64,000 nt of DNA from Alloprevotella sp. (lineage in GTDB: Bacteria; Bacteroidota; Bacteroidia; Bacteroidales; Bacteroidaceae), in the NCBI GenBank assembly GCA_017477205.1, contig JAFUXE010000006.1, positions 1-64,000 of the forward strand, given 5' to 3'. The notes beneath the pieces are model-generated. The model was not told the origin of the DNA. It saw nothing but the letters and a program-made list of their open reading frames with translations, and did not search any database. A program made the translations under genes and the position numbers. The stretch's first letter is position 1. Each line of letters begins with the position of its first letter. Shown in pieces: positions 1 through 8,407 of this stretch.

Positions 1-245
1 CCACGTGCGAAGCGAGCCGTGAGTTGATGTGAGAGTTCGGTCAATGTGGAAGTGCCGTATGCCACCTTAGCCTGTCCCCCTTGTTCGTATTCCACGATGT
101 ATTTTCCTATCTGCCAATAGGTCTGGGTCATCGTGGAATTGATGTGTGAGGCAACCTTTCGGCGTGCTTCGTTGATGGCTGTTGATATGTTCTCAATCAA
201 CGGTTGCAGGTTGTTAGTATTTGCTACAGCTATTTCTTTTGCCAT
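1..245 (-). CDS. DUF1016/YhcG-type nuclease, N-terminal part (cut by left edge)
   Basis: I translated this by hand on the minus strand from the ATG at 243-245; the frame stays open for 81 codons to the window edge, so only the N-terminus is present. The peptide begins MAKEIAVANTNNLQPLIENI and contains NEARRKVASHIN and MTQTYWQIGKYIVEYEQ. That pattern, an Arg-rich helix followed by YWQIGKxI, is typical of the DUF1016 N-terminal domain of YhcG-family proteins, which carry a C-terminal PDDEXK nuclease domain. Those proteins often sit in defence or restriction neighbourhoods, but the neighbours to the left are outside the window. The gene has a leader of about 330 nt that contains an 11-bp-period array. 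An overlapping plus-strand reading frame is rejected in its favour. Confidence 0.72.
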   Translation of the reverse strand, partial: MAKEIAVANTNNLQPLIENISTAINEARRKVASHINSTMTQTYWQIGKYIVEYEQGGQAKVAYGTSTLTELSHQLTARFAR

Positions 246-430
246 ATTTATTATAACTTTTTTCTTGTTTCTTTATTTCCTTCTATCTCTCTTGACCTAT
301 ATCGAATCTCTCTCGAAGGAGTCAGCTCTGCCTTCGCTACGCCCTTGCTACCCCTTGCTACGATATAGTCTTGTATTCCTACGATATCTCCACACTACCC
401 GCACGATATTCCAACGCTATAGGAAGGAGC

Positions 431-474
431 CTAAAGGAGGACTAAAGGAGCACCTAAGGAGGACTAAAGGAGCA
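431..474. repeat. 11-bp tandem array, 4 units
   Basis: Four consecutive 11-bp units differ from each other at one to three positions. Read as pairs they make a 22-bp period. The array resembles in period, but not in sequence, the arrays at 40572-40626 and 40648-40700. Confidence 0.75.
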
Positions 475-575
475 CCTCCAGCCCGCATCCATCGTCAATC
501 TTCCATTCAATGCACTCATCTCTTTCGTTTTTATTTAAGCAGTCTCCGGCCTTCGAACGGACCTTTCTTTTGGCG

Positions 576-583
576 CAAAGATA
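576..583 (-). promoter_or_regulatory. Possible -7 box for the DUF1016 gene
   Basis: On the minus strand this reads TATCTTTG, matching the Bacteroidetes -7 consensus TAnnTTTG. No TTTG is visible at the -33 spacing, so support is partial. It would give a long 5' leader containing the 11-bp repeats. Confidence 0.3.
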
Positions 584-629
584 CACAATTTTAGAATTTA
601 AAGGGGTATATTATTCAGGTTATTATACT

Positions 630-666
630 GAAAATCGGTGGAGGCTTACCGCTTCCACCGATTTTC
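630..666 (-). terminator. Terminator hairpin of the GH85 gene
   Basis: A near-perfect inverted repeat of about 15 bp (GAAAATCGGTGGAGGC against GCTTCCACCGATTTTC) with a short loop lies about 32 bp past the GH85 stop codon. The A/T ends of the stem supply the U-tract on the minus strand. Confidence 0.7.
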
Positions 667-697
667 CCAGAAAGTGTTTCGTATCGTTATCCTTCCG

Positions 698-3600
698 TTA
701 TCGACGCAGAACTTTCACAGAGCGAACGACGCGGCCGTCCTCAACGTACTGGAGGACATATACACCGGGCTGTTCCTTCATCTGCTCCTTCGTGACGGGA
801 CGTCCCTGAAGGTCGAATGCACGGAGGCTGCCTTCGGAAGCAGAGGTGAAGAGGTCGTCAATACCCTCAGCAACGGTTACCTCGATGTATTCAGGAAGTT
901 CGTAGGTAGCTGTGCCCCAGAGGTTGGAGAGTTCGAGGCGGGCATTGTATTTTCCAGCTGCGGGATAGGCAACGACAGCGGACTTATCAGCCGTGGAGAC
1001 GAGGTTTCCGCCTTCAAGCTTCCACGTCGGGGTCGTCTTGATTTCCAGCGAACCGGGGATGCCGGGATAGCCCAATACGTCGTTCTCGGCATTGCGATCC
1101 TGATAGCTTGCACCTGCCGTGCTTTCACCACCCGTATCGGCTTTCGTCACCACGCGTGCGGGCTTCGCGCCTGCATGTCCCAGGTTGCGGAAAGTGCCAT
1201 CGGCTTCCTTCTCCTCGAAGGTATAGTAAGCCTGAAGCCCCGTGGGTACGCTGCCCTCTTCATAGCCCTTCATGGCCTGAAGCACTTCGGCATCCGTGAG
1301 GGCCTTGTTCCATATCTGGACTTCGTCAATCCAGCCGTCGAAGCCGGACTTATAGACACCGCCGCCACCAATCGTGATGGGAGCGTCCCTTTCCGCTGTG
1401 ACGTTCACGCGCGAGTCACTGCTCCAAGGCGTGTTGGAGCGGTCGTCACGACGTCCGTTCTGGCCACTGGGTGCTGTGACTTCTGCCACCTTCTTTCCAT
1501 TGAAGTACATCTTCTGGTTGTTGCCCTGCTGTGTCACAACGACATGGTTCCACACACCCGGTGTCACCTGATAGCCCGTGGACATCATCTTCTCATAGGG
1601 GTCACCGTGTGCCGTCCAACCGAAGGTGTTGAAGGCGATTTCGTTAGCAGGATGATCCACGGTAGCCTTTGCGATGGTTTCACCGCTGTTGCTGAAGCCC
1701 TTCGCAATAGCCACACGGATGACTACCCAGAGGTCGCCCCAGTTGTTGTGGGGCCAGGAGTCTTCCATAGACATCTTGTTGATGAGGTTCGTGCCGTCAC
1801 GGCCGTGGGAGAACTTGTCGGCCTTGAACCAGAGGGCGTAAGAGTAGGTCTTGCCCTGCTGCACGTCGCCAGGAATCATGAGCATGTTGGGGTCGTAGAT
1901 GTGCAGGGCACGGGACACACTGCCTTCACCGTCGCGGGAGGTATAGGACAGCTGTACGTCCTCGCCCGTCTTGACCGTGGCCTTGTCTGCCGTAAGGCTT
2001 TCCACTACGGGCACGGCACCCGTGGATTCCGGTGTTACCTGCACGTAGCCACGCGTGATAACCTCGTTACCCTCAGAATCCGTGAAGTAGAGGTCGTAGA
2101 GACCTTCCTTGGCGATGCTGGTCTGCAGGTTCACGCTGTTCGCTGCCGTAGCGAGCGTTTCTCCCGTAACGGGATCAACGATTTTCCACTCCTTGGCTGC
2201 GGGACTCATGATGTCCTCCAGGCCTACGGTGAATGTTTCCCCGGGCTTCACAACGGCCTTGTCAATGACAACGGTCGTCAGCGTCTGGTTGTAGGGGATG
2301 TCGCGATAGTCCGTCCAGGCAATCTGGCTGCCGTTCTTACCATCGGGGGAAACGGCACGCACGCCAAAGCGTCCGCGACGGCCTTCCATGCCCGGTACGA
2401 GCGGAGCGTCAATGACATAGGCAGCCCAGGAGGTCGTTGCCGTCAGCAGATACTGCGGCTGTCCTTCCTGCTGGAAATAGATTTCGTAGTACCACGTGCC
2501 CACTTCGTCATTGTAGGTCTTCACTCCGCCACGCTCCTCGCGGCTCTGGTAGCGAATCTTGAAGTCAAGGGCGTTGTAGCGGCCACGCAGTATCTCCAGC
2601 TGTACAATTTCAGGCTCAACGGTATCGAAGGTCTGTGCGGGGTCTTTCACTGCGAGTTCACCGACAAGCATTTCGTAGTCGGCAGGCGTGCCGTCAAAGC
2701 TGAGGCCTATCATGGAAATCTGGTCGCCGTCCTTAATGCCAAGCTGCGAGAGCGGAGCTGAGAATGTGGTCCACTGTCCTGCCACCGTTGCAGCAGGAAT
2801 CTCTATTTCCTTATAGTCTGCCAAGGCACCGCGAAGAGCAACGAAGAGCTTTGCATGCGTGGCTTCCGTTGTCTTCATCTTGTAGGTCAGCGAAAGCGTA
2901 TTTTCAGGGGCTACGGTGAGCAGCGTCTTGAAGAGCTTCACGCGGCTGAAGGCCGTGGCGCCGTTCAGGCGGAGACAGGAGCCGCCAAAGTAAGCGTCGT
3001 CAAAGGTGAGCTCAGCATTGATGAAGTTGGATATGCCGGCCTGCGTCACCTTGTCCTGACGGTCCGTAATCCACCAGCGCCACGTCGGCATGAAATCCTG
3101 CGTATTGATATTGTACCACTTGTGGTCGAAGGCAACCTTGCCCTCGTTGTAGAACTTCTGGCCGTTACCGAGGTTGAAGCGTGTCACGAAGGGCAGCTGC
3201 TGGATGGTGGACTTTGCCGTGAGATAGGTAGCCAGACCGTGGAAGGTCTTCAGGTCGGAGTTCGAGAGGGAGGCATCCGTACGGAGAGCCGGCAGCAGGG
3301 CCGGGTTGCGGTTACCGCCACTGAAGGTGAGCTCCTGCTTCAGGAGGTATGCCTTCTGGATGGCAATGTCGGACGTGCCGTCGTCGGTAGCGGACTGCTG
3401 GATGAGGCTCTGCGCGTGGGCACCCCAGAAGCCGATAGAGACTTTGTTGTTCAGGAGAGCCTGCCACGTGGTGTAGGTGTTCTTCTCCTTATAGCCATTG
3501 CCCTGAATGTCAAATCCGGCATAGACGTCGTAGGGGTTGCGTCCCATCGACTCGGCCTGCTGCACCGAGCTGCTCAGCGTGCTGGCGCTCCAGTTGTAGT

Positions 3601-4435
3601 TGAAGAAGAGCTGGTCCGTCACGATGTTGTCCTTGTCGCCAAACATCTGGTTGTTGTGCGAACCCAGGCCACGGTCGAAGCTGATACCGCCCGTGTTGTT
3701 CGTTCCGTCGTACCAGGCCAGTTCGAAGTGCCAGCCTATCTCGGCTGCCTTCTTGTGGCAGTCCTTGATGAAGTCGCGCCACAGCGTCATGGCTGCGGGC
3801 GTGGAATAGAACTCGGAGTTGACGCCAATCTGGTCGATTCCGTAGTACTTCATGAGCTCCACGAGCTGCTGGGAGTGCTTGAAGGTGCCGTCCGTGTTCT
3901 GCTCAAGAATCTTCTGGAGTTTCTTTGAGTTGTCGTCGGTAGCGGTCGTGTTCACCTGTGCGACCCAGGGTATGCTCCATACGCAGCCCACCTTGACACC
4001 GTTCTTGTGTGCCACGTCCATGATGCCTGCGGTGGAACGGAACCAGGGAGCCGTCCAGTTTCCATGTGTGTCAATGTAGCTCCAAAGGCTGAAGTTGTCG
4101 CCTTCAAAGCAGTAGCGGGGCAGGGATTTCCACGTCACGGAAGGATCGTCCATCGGTACCCAGAGCAGCATTTTGCGGCCGGGATCCACAGAGGACTGCA
4201 CCTGATAATCCGCATCGCCTGCGATGCGCTCCAGGGGGCGTACGCGGCTGATGTAGAACTGGTCGTCAATGGAGGAGACGCCTCTCGGAGGCGTACCTGC
4301 CGTCCACGCGTCGAAGAAGGAGGGGAGGCTGAGGCTGACATCCTTGATGTCCAGCGGATGGGAGGGCGTGCTCTGGGCAAACGAAGCCGTTGCCAGCAGC
4401 GCAGAGGCCGCCATCAGAAGTAGTTTGTTTTTCAT
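698..4435 (-). CDS. GH85 endo-beta-N-acetylglucosaminidase, secreted, multidomain
   Basis: This 1245-residue protein is predicted to cleave the chitobiose core of N-glycans. Residues 1-20 form a Sec signal peptide (LLATASFAQ). The GH85 barrel spans roughly 40-390: LWSYIDTHGNW, NGVKVGCVW and the catalytic Asn-x-Glu in GVNSEF (N206, E208), then MGRNPYDVYAGFDIQG, which closely follows the Endo-D pattern. A carbohydrate-binding-like region (about 440-620), FN3/Ig-like modules and a LamG/concanavalin-like domain (about 845-1050, ending in DGWIDEVQIWNKALTDAEV) follow. The C-terminus, FDLQGRPVT...GVYVLQYVEDG, is a type A sorting-tail pattern of type IX secretion. The family call is strong; substrate preference among N-glycan types is not visible. 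It stands alone, with a hairpin terminator downstream and rpsU divergently spaced upstream by about 175 bp. Confidence 0.88.
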   Translation of the reverse strand: MKNKLLLMAASALLATASFAQSTPSHPLDIKDVSLSLPSFFDAWTAGTPPRGVSSIDDQFYISRVRPLERIAGDADYQVQSSVDPGRKMLLWVPMDDPSVTWKSLPRYCFEGDNFSLWSYIDTHGNWTAPWFRSTAGIMDVAHKNGVKVGCVWSIPWVAQVNTTATDDNSKKLQKILEQNTDGTFKHSQQLVELMKYYGIDQIGVNSEFYSTPAAMTLWRDFIKDCHKKAAEIGWHFELAWYDGTNNTGGISFDRGLGSHNNQMFGDKDNIVTDQLFFNYNWSASTLSSSVQQAESMGRNPYDVYAGFDIQGNGYKEKNTYTTWQALLNNKVSIGFWGAHAQSLIQQSATDDGTSDIAIQKAYLLKQELTFSGGNRNPALLPALRTDASLSNSDLKTFHGLATYLTAKSTIQQLPFVTRFNLGNGQKFYNEGKVAFDHKWYNINTQDFMPTWRWWITDRQDKVTQAGISNFINAELTFDDAYFGGSCLRLNGATAFSRVKLFKTLLTVAPENTLSLTYKMKTTEATHAKLFVALRGALADYKEIEIPAATVAGQWTTFSAPLSQLGIKDGDQISMIGLSFDGTPADYEMLVGELAVKDPAQTFDTVEPEIVQLEILRGRYNALDFKIRYQSREERGGVKTYNDEVGTWYYEIYFQQEGQPQYLLTATTSWAAYVIDAPLVPGMEGRRGRFGVRAVSPDGKNGSQIAWTDYRDIPYNQTLTTVVIDKAVVKPGETFTVGLEDIMSPAAKEWKIVDPVTGETLATAANSVNLQTSIAKEGLYDLYFTDSEGNEVITRGYVQVTPESTGAVPVVESLTADKATVKTGEDVQLSYTSRDGEGSVSRALHIYDPNMLMIPGDVQQGKTYSYALWFKADKFSHGRDGTNLINKMSMEDSWPHNNWGDLWVVIRVAIAKGFSNSGETIAKATVDHPANEIAFNTFGWTAHGDPYEKMMSTGYQVTPGVWNHVVVTQQGNNQKMYFNGKKVAEVTAPSGQNGRRDDRSNTPWSSDSRVNVTAERDAPITIGGGGVYKSGFDGWIDEVQIWNKALTDAEVLQAMKGYEEGSVPTGLQAYYTFEEKEADGTFRNLGHAGAKPARVVTKADTGGESTAGASYQDRNAENDVLGYPGIPGSLEIKTTPTWKLEGGNLVSTADKSAVVAYPAAGKYNARLELSNLWGTATYELPEYIEVTVAEGIDDLFTSASEGSLRAFDLQGRPVTKEQMKEQPGVYVLQYVEDGRVVRSVKVLRR

Positions 4436-4540
4436 TGTAAATTATAGTTATACAGTTCTTTATATTATGCATGCCGAGAATAGTTCTCTTTCGCGCCGTA
4501 AAGATACAAAAAGAATCCTATTACCGCGACTTTGGGCACA

Positions 4541-4580
4541 AAAAAATGCCGCTTTCCGCATTTTGCGGGAGCGGCATTGC
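4541..4580 (-). terminator. Rho-independent terminator of rpsU
   Basis: On the minus strand, AATGCCGCT pairs with AGCGGCATT, with a second short pairing (CCGCA/TGCGG) inside, and is followed by TTTTTTG. It sits about 30 bp after the rpsU stop. Confidence 0.85.
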
Positions 4581-4611
4581 TCTCCGAAAGCCGGAGATTG
4601 TGCTTGCAGGA

Positions 4612-4806
4612 TTAGTCCTGCTCCTGGAGGCGAAGCTTGCGTACGTAGTCAGCGTGTTCCTTCTGGAGACGCTTCAGTACGGAGGGCTTGTCGAACTGCT
4701 GGCGGCGACGGAGTTCCTTCGTGACGCCTGTCTTGTCGAACTTTCTCTTGAACTTCTTGAGGGCGCGCTCAATGCTTTCGCCTTCTTTTACGGGTACGAT
4801 AATCAT
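4612..4806 (-). CDS. rpsU: 30S ribosomal protein S21
   Basis: This 64-residue basic protein begins MIIVPVKEGESIERALKKFK and carries the S21 signature (FKRKFDKTGVTKELRRRQ). Its length and sequence match Bacteroidetes S21. S21 sits at the anti-Shine-Dalgarno end of 16S rRNA in the small subunit, and in Bacteroidetes it is part of the arrangement that hides that sequence. The gene is a single-gene unit here: a clear TTTG-N20-TATTTTTG promoter lies upstream and a strong hairpin terminator downstream. Confidence 0.96.
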   Translation of the reverse strand: MIIVPVKEGESIERALKKFKRKFDKTGVTKELRRRQQFDKPSVLKRLQKEHADYVRKLRLQEQD

Positions 4807-4889
4807 TGCGTTTGTTTGTTTTTATTGTTTTGTTGTTGTTTTACATCTTTTACCATGCATGCCGCGCATGGCGGCCGCATAGTGGGCTG

Positions 4890-4921
4890 CAAAAATATGC
4901 AATTATTTCAGATAGGACAAA
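4890..4921 (-). promoter_or_regulatory. rpsU promoter
   Basis: On the minus strand TTTG (4918-4921) is separated by 20 bp from TATTTTTG (4890-4897), matching the Bacteroidetes sigma-ABfr consensus. Transcription would start about 75 bp upstream of the rpsU ATG. Confidence 0.75.
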
Positions 4922-4980
4922 CTTTCGCTGATTTTTTCTTACCCTCCTTTCTTTTTTCGACCTTACGGGACAGGTCGTTT

Positions 4981-5841
4981 TCAGTCTTTTACAATATGGA
5001 GCGTCTGCGTCTGGAAGGGGATGTTGAGGCGTGCGTCCTCATTGATGGTGCGGTAGAAGAGGCTTTGCATCTTGAAGAATGCGGCCCAGTAGTCGGCAGC
5101 ATTGCAGTAGGCACGGACGCTCAGGTCGATGCTGCTGCTGTTCATGGCACTAAGCTCCACAAAATACGGCACGAGGGCGTTGCCGGCCTTGTCCTTCGGT
5201 TCAGTGAGCAGAAGAGGTTCGTTCTTCATCAGCCCGATGAGGACCTCACGCGCATAGTCCACGTCGTTACCGTATTCAATGCTTACCGTCCAGATAAGGC
5301 GGCGCATGTCAAAGCGGCTCACGTTGACCACCATCGCATTGCTCATGGAGCCGTTGGGAATGATTACGGCACGCAGGTCGGCAGTCTCGATGACGGTGTG
5401 GAATATCTGTATCTCCTTCACGGTACCACTTTGCCCCTGTGCCTCAATCCAGTCGCCCACCTTGTAGGGCTTGAACAGGAGGATGAGAATGCCACCGGCA
5501 AAGTTCTGCAGGTTGCCGCTCAAGGCCATGCCAATGGCAACGCCTGCCGATGCCAGCAAGGCGGCAAAGGACGTCGTATTCACGCCAAGAGCACTGACGA
5601 CGCTGACAACGAGGAGCAGGATGAGCAGGACATTCACGAGGCTCCGCAGGAAAGTCTGTACGCTGGGGTCTATCGTTCCCCGGCTCAGCAGACGTGCGAA
5701 GAGCTTGTTGAGAAACTTCACGATGTAGCGTCCTACGATGAAGAGCAGTAGGGCGGCGAGGATGTTCTTTCCCGCACTGACACCCATCGTCACGAGTTGC
5801 GAGATGAGCTGGTCCAGTTGCGATACGTTTAGGTTTTCCAT
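4981..5841 (-). CDS. mscS: Small-conductance mechanosensitive channel, MscS family
   Basis: At 286 residues it has the length of E. coli MscS and would act as an osmotic safety valve in the inner membrane. Three hydrophobic segments are visible (about 29-45, 68-85 and 91-122). The third is the Gly/Ala-rich pore helix (LLASAGVAIGMALSGNLQNF), followed by the family's GGILILLFKPYKVGDWIE and the MscS beta-domain signature (VIIPNGSMSNAMVVN). The start codon lies 8 bp after the end of the CapA-like gene, so the two are surely co-transcribed. Confidence 0.93.
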   Translation of the reverse strand: MENLNVSQLDQLISQLVTMGVSAGKNILAALLLFIVGRYIVKFLNKLFARLLSRGTIDPSVQTFLRSLVNVLLILLLVVSVVSALGVNTTSFAALLASAGVAIGMALSGNLQNFAGGILILLFKPYKVGDWIEAQGQSGTVKEIQIFHTVIETADLRAVIIPNGSMSNAMVVNVSRFDMRRLIWTVSIEYGNDVDYAREVLIGLMKNEPLLLTEPKDKAGNALVPYFVELSAMNSSSIDLSVRAYCNAADYWAAFFKMQSLFYRTINEDARLNIPFQTQTLHIVKD

Positions 5842-5849
5842 ATTTCTGT

Positions 5850-7016
5850 TTATTTTGTAAGCCGGATGGTACCGTCGTCGTCAATCACAAACGCACGGTT
5901 CTGTATGTCGGCCTCAGTCAATTGTTTTATTTCGCGTGCGGGCGCGCAGGAGGCATCCGTACGGGGACCTGCGCCGCGCTGCTGCACGAAGGAATGGATT
6001 TTTCCACCGAGGAAACGTCCGTCACGGCTCATCTTCACCTCTATGACGGGTGCATAGCCGTTGATGCCGCCCACGCTGATGCCGTAGGGCGTGCAGAAGT
6101 TGCCGAGGCTGTAGGCAATGAAGCGGTCCTTGTAGGTCTCAACGGCACGCGTCACGTGGGGCCCGTGTCCATAAACAAGGTCGGCACCGCTGTCAATGCA
6201 GACACGGGCAAATTCGCGCAGGCTGCCGCGATCCTCTCCCAGGAAGGTCTCGCGTCCCTGCGGCAGGTGGCGGAACTTTCCGCCTTCGCCGCCGCCGTGG
6301 AAGCAGACGATGAGGATGTCGCAACGCTCGCGCAGGTCGCTGACGATGCGGCGCACTTCTGCCGTTTCCTGCGTGCGGAGCGTATAGCGGTTGTGGCCGA
6401 AAGCGCAGAAGCCGTATTTGATGCCGCCTATTTCCTTGACCACGCTCTCCGCATGTCCCTTGATGCCGGCAAAGCCGATGCCCTGTTCGGTCAGGCAGCG
6501 TTCGGTGCTGCGGATACCGTCGGGACCGAAGTCGTTGGCATGGTTGTTGGCCAGGCCCAGAAAGTCAAAGCCGGCCTCCGCAAGACGCGGGGCAAAGCTT
6601 GTCGGCATCCGGAAGCTGTAGCTGTTAGCACCGCCGCGTTTCGTGGAGGTACCGCCGTCCGTCATGGCTCCTTCCAGGTTTCCACAGGCAACGTCCGCAT
6701 TGCGAAGAAGCTCGCCACAGTCGCGAAAGAGCTCGCGGCCCTCGTCAGGCGGAAGCTGTACGCTGGGATATGTGGTTCCCATCATGATGTCACCGACCAC
6801 GCAGATGGTGAGCGTGTCGCCCGCATCCTGCGAGGCAGGCGAACCGCCCTGCGGGGCTTCTGCCGTGAATCCCTGCGAGGGCTGTGCCTGCGAGGGGAGC
6901 GTATCACGCAAGGCGGAAGCCTGCTGCACATCGGCTGCGGGCTTCCGTCCAAATGTTCCGCCACATGCGGCGCACATGATAGCACCGAAGAGGCTTATCA
7001 GTATTATCTTTTTCAC
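5850..7016 (-). CDS. CapA-family metallophosphoesterase-like lipoprotein
   Basis: This 388-residue protein has the PGA-synthesis CapA fold, related to calcineurin-like phosphoesterases. The N-terminus has a lipobox-like Cys (IMCAAC, C18), then a low-complexity linker to about 65. The domain carries VGDIM (74-78), NLEG, GLANNHANDFG, an HG pair in VCFHGGGEGG and YGHGPHVTR, the expected metal/active-site motifs. In Bacillus CapA works in poly-gamma-glutamate export, but no capB/capC genes are near, so the true substrate is unknown. The gene lies between an NlpC/P60 peptidase (43 bp) and mscS (8 bp), which suggests a cell-envelope role. Confidence 0.85.
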   Translation of the reverse strand: MKKIILISLFGAIMCAACGGTFGRKPAADVQQASALRDTLPSQAQPSQGFTAEAPQGGSPASQDAGDTLTICVVGDIMMGTTYPSVQLPPDEGRELFRDCGELLRNADVACGNLEGAMTDGGTSTKRGGANSYSFRMPTSFAPRLAEAGFDFLGLANNHANDFGPDGIRSTERCLTEQGIGFAGIKGHAESVVKEIGGIKYGFCAFGHNRYTLRTQETAEVRRIVSDLRERCDILIVCFHGGGEGGKFRHLPQGRETFLGEDRGSLREFARVCIDSGADLVYGHGPHVTRAVETYKDRFIAYSLGNFCTPYGISVGGINGYAPVIEVKMSRDGRFLGGKIHSFVQQRGAGPRTDASCAPAREIKQLTEADIQNRAFVIDDDGTIRLTK

Positions 7017-7060
7017 TACACGTGAGGTATAAGTTCAGGCCTTGCGTCTGCCACCGGGGC

Positions 7061-7624
7061 TTAGATGACGCGGCGGGCTCCGATGAAGCGGCGGCTGTAG
7101 TAGGCTGACGTGCTCTTGTCCACCTTCACGCCGCTGCACGAAGCATGTACGAACGTGAAGCTTTGGCCGTCCTCTGCTACGTCAACGACGATGCCCACAT
7201 GCCCAACGCTGCGTGCGGCTCTGCGTCCTCCAAAGAACACAAGGTCGCCACGGCGCAGGTTGCTGATGCCACGGATGGCCTCGCCCTGTGTATATTGCGT
7301 GCGGCTGCAACGCGAGAGGCTGATGTTCTCCTTGCCAAAGACGTAGCTTGTGAAGCCACTGCAATCGAAGGTGCGGGGACCCGCAGTACCGTGGCGGTAG
7401 CGTGCACCGATATGTTTGAAGGCTTGTTCGATGATGCGGTCGCGCTGCTGTTCCTCGGCAGCAGCTTCTTCAGCGGCTGTGGCCTCTTCTTCGGCCGTGG
7501 TATTGTCTGCAGGGGTTTCTATGCCGTTGGTGGGGATAATGTTTGTGCGCTTCTCTGCGCCAAGCACCGTTGCATGGCCCAGGCAGAAGCAAAATGTGAG
7601 GATGTATAGAAGTTTTTGTATCAT
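7061..7624 (-). CDS. NlpC/P60 (C40) peptidoglycan endopeptidase, secreted
   Basis: This 187-residue protein has a signal peptide (1-22), an Ala/Glu-rich linker (about 40-60), and an NlpC/P60 domain. The catalytic Cys is C88 in FDCSGFTSYVF, the His is H142 in SVGHVGIVVD, and a third polar residue is H160 in FVHAS. Such enzymes cut the gamma-D-Glu to diamino-acid bond in peptide stems. It is the first gene of an apparent three-gene unit with capA-like and mscS. Confidence 0.92.
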   Translation of the reverse strand: MIQKLLYILTFCFCLGHATVLGAEKRTNIIPTNGIETPADNTTAEEEATAAEEAAAEEQQRDRIIEQAFKHIGARYRHGTAGPRTFDCSGFTSYVFGKENISLSRCSRTQYTQGEAIRGISNLRRGDLVFFGGRRAARSVGHVGIVVDVAEDGQSFTFVHASCSGVKVDKSTSAYYSRRFIGARRVI

Positions 7625-7662
7625 AGTCGTTTTTTAGAAGGGTAGGTTTGAAAAACCAAGCG

Positions 7663-7693
7663 CGAAAGTACAACATCAGGAGGGGAACCCGAA
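7663..7693 (-). promoter_or_regulatory. Possible promoter of the NlpC-CapA-MscS unit
   Basis: On the minus strand TTCG is 19 bp upstream of TACTTTCG. Both boxes differ from TTTG/TAnnTTTG by one base, and the spacing is exact. Confidence 0.4.
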
Positions 7694-7979
7694 ACGCTTT
7701 CACATTCTTTAGGACTCCCTTCGCGCGGTTTTCCACCACTCCCCGGCCACCGCTCATCCCCCTGCACAAGTGGCTTCTTGCACATTTCATCCTCCGTATG
7801 TGCAGCAAAATACTTTTTGTTTTTTAAGGAATGAAATGTTACAGAAAGTTAACGAATCATCCCTTTTTATCCCCGATTCTGCAAACACAGACTTTGCAAT
7901 AGGCTATGTTTCCTGTGCGCTTCTCACATTTCAAGCCCATTTTATGGCGCATTTCATCTTCACGGAACACCCCTTTTTG

Positions 7980-8117
7980 AGGTGTGCGCACACCTGCTTC
8001 TAAGGTAAGCGCACATCTCACCTTGAGGTAAGCGCAAAGCTCAACGCAAGGTAAGCGCAAAGCTCAATGCAAGGTAAGCGCACACCTCGGAAGGAGGTAA
8101 GCGCACACCTCAAACAG
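7980..8117. repeat. 23-bp-period array, 6 units (locus A)
   Basis: Six units of exactly 23 bp start at 7980, 8003, 8026, 8049, 8072 and 8095. Each has a conserved core of about 17 bp (AGGTAAGCGCA, then variable A/C, then CTC) and 5-6 variable bases. The first unit carries the perfect palindrome AGGTGTGCGCACACCT. A second locus with the same core and period is at 51382-51473. Confidence 0.9.
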
Positions 8118-8340
8118 AGGTTCCCTGACTGCTCCTCATCCACCCCGCCTTTGCGCGACAAAAGCAGACGCCAACACGCTTACAATCAACCTTTTTTTAA
8201 GAAAATACGCACCCATGTGGCCTTCAGAAGGTGCGGCTCTCCATGCCCAGGCAACCCTCAGAATGCTGACAGCAAACCTTCTCCCTACGCACAATAATAA
8301 ATTTATGCGCGCACGCGAGGTGAGAAAATGCACCAGATAT

Positions 8341-8371
8341 TTTGTACGGCCCCGAAAAAACGCTACTTTTG
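8341..8371 (+). promoter_or_regulatory. pepT promoter
   Basis: TTTG (8341-8344) and TACTTTTG (8364-8371) are separated by exactly 19 bp, an ideal Bacteroidetes promoter. Transcription would start about 30 bp before the chosen pepT start codon. Confidence 0.8.
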
Positions 8372-8407
8372 CCGACAAATACACAACAACAAACAAAACA
8401 TACGACA

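Larger units (their letters stand above)
246..697. other. Intergenic region with an 11-bp-period array
   Basis: No convincing gene is present. Positions 431-474 hold four 11-bp units (CTAAAGGAGGA, CTAAAGGAGCA, CCTAAGGAGGA, CTAAAGGAGCA), followed by a partial fifth. The array lies in the presumed leader of the DUF1016 gene. The right side holds the terminator of the GH85 gene and a -7-like box. Confidence 0.6.
7625..8407. other. 783-bp divergent intergenic region
   Basis: It holds a promoter for each side and a 23-bp-period array at 7980-8117. The rest (7700-7979 and 8118-8340) shows no gene I can support; small reading frames there lack ribosome-binding context and similarity. Confidence 0.6.

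Noticed and set aside
133..594. Plus-strand frame of 153 codons
   Set aside because: It overlaps the antisense DUF1016 N-terminus, which has clear family sequence, and its own product has simple composition and includes the 11-bp array.
638..2761. Long plus-strand frame opposite the GH85 gene
   Set aside because: The opposite strand has a complete, recognisable enzyme. Long antisense frames are expected in this high-GC DNA; the product has no domain logic.
4471..5751. Long plus-strand frame over rpsU and mscS
   Set aside because: It is antisense to rpsU, its promoter and mscS.
7980..8117. CRISPR array
   Set aside because: The period is only 23 bp and the variable part 5-6 bp, far too short for spacers, and no cas genes are in the window.
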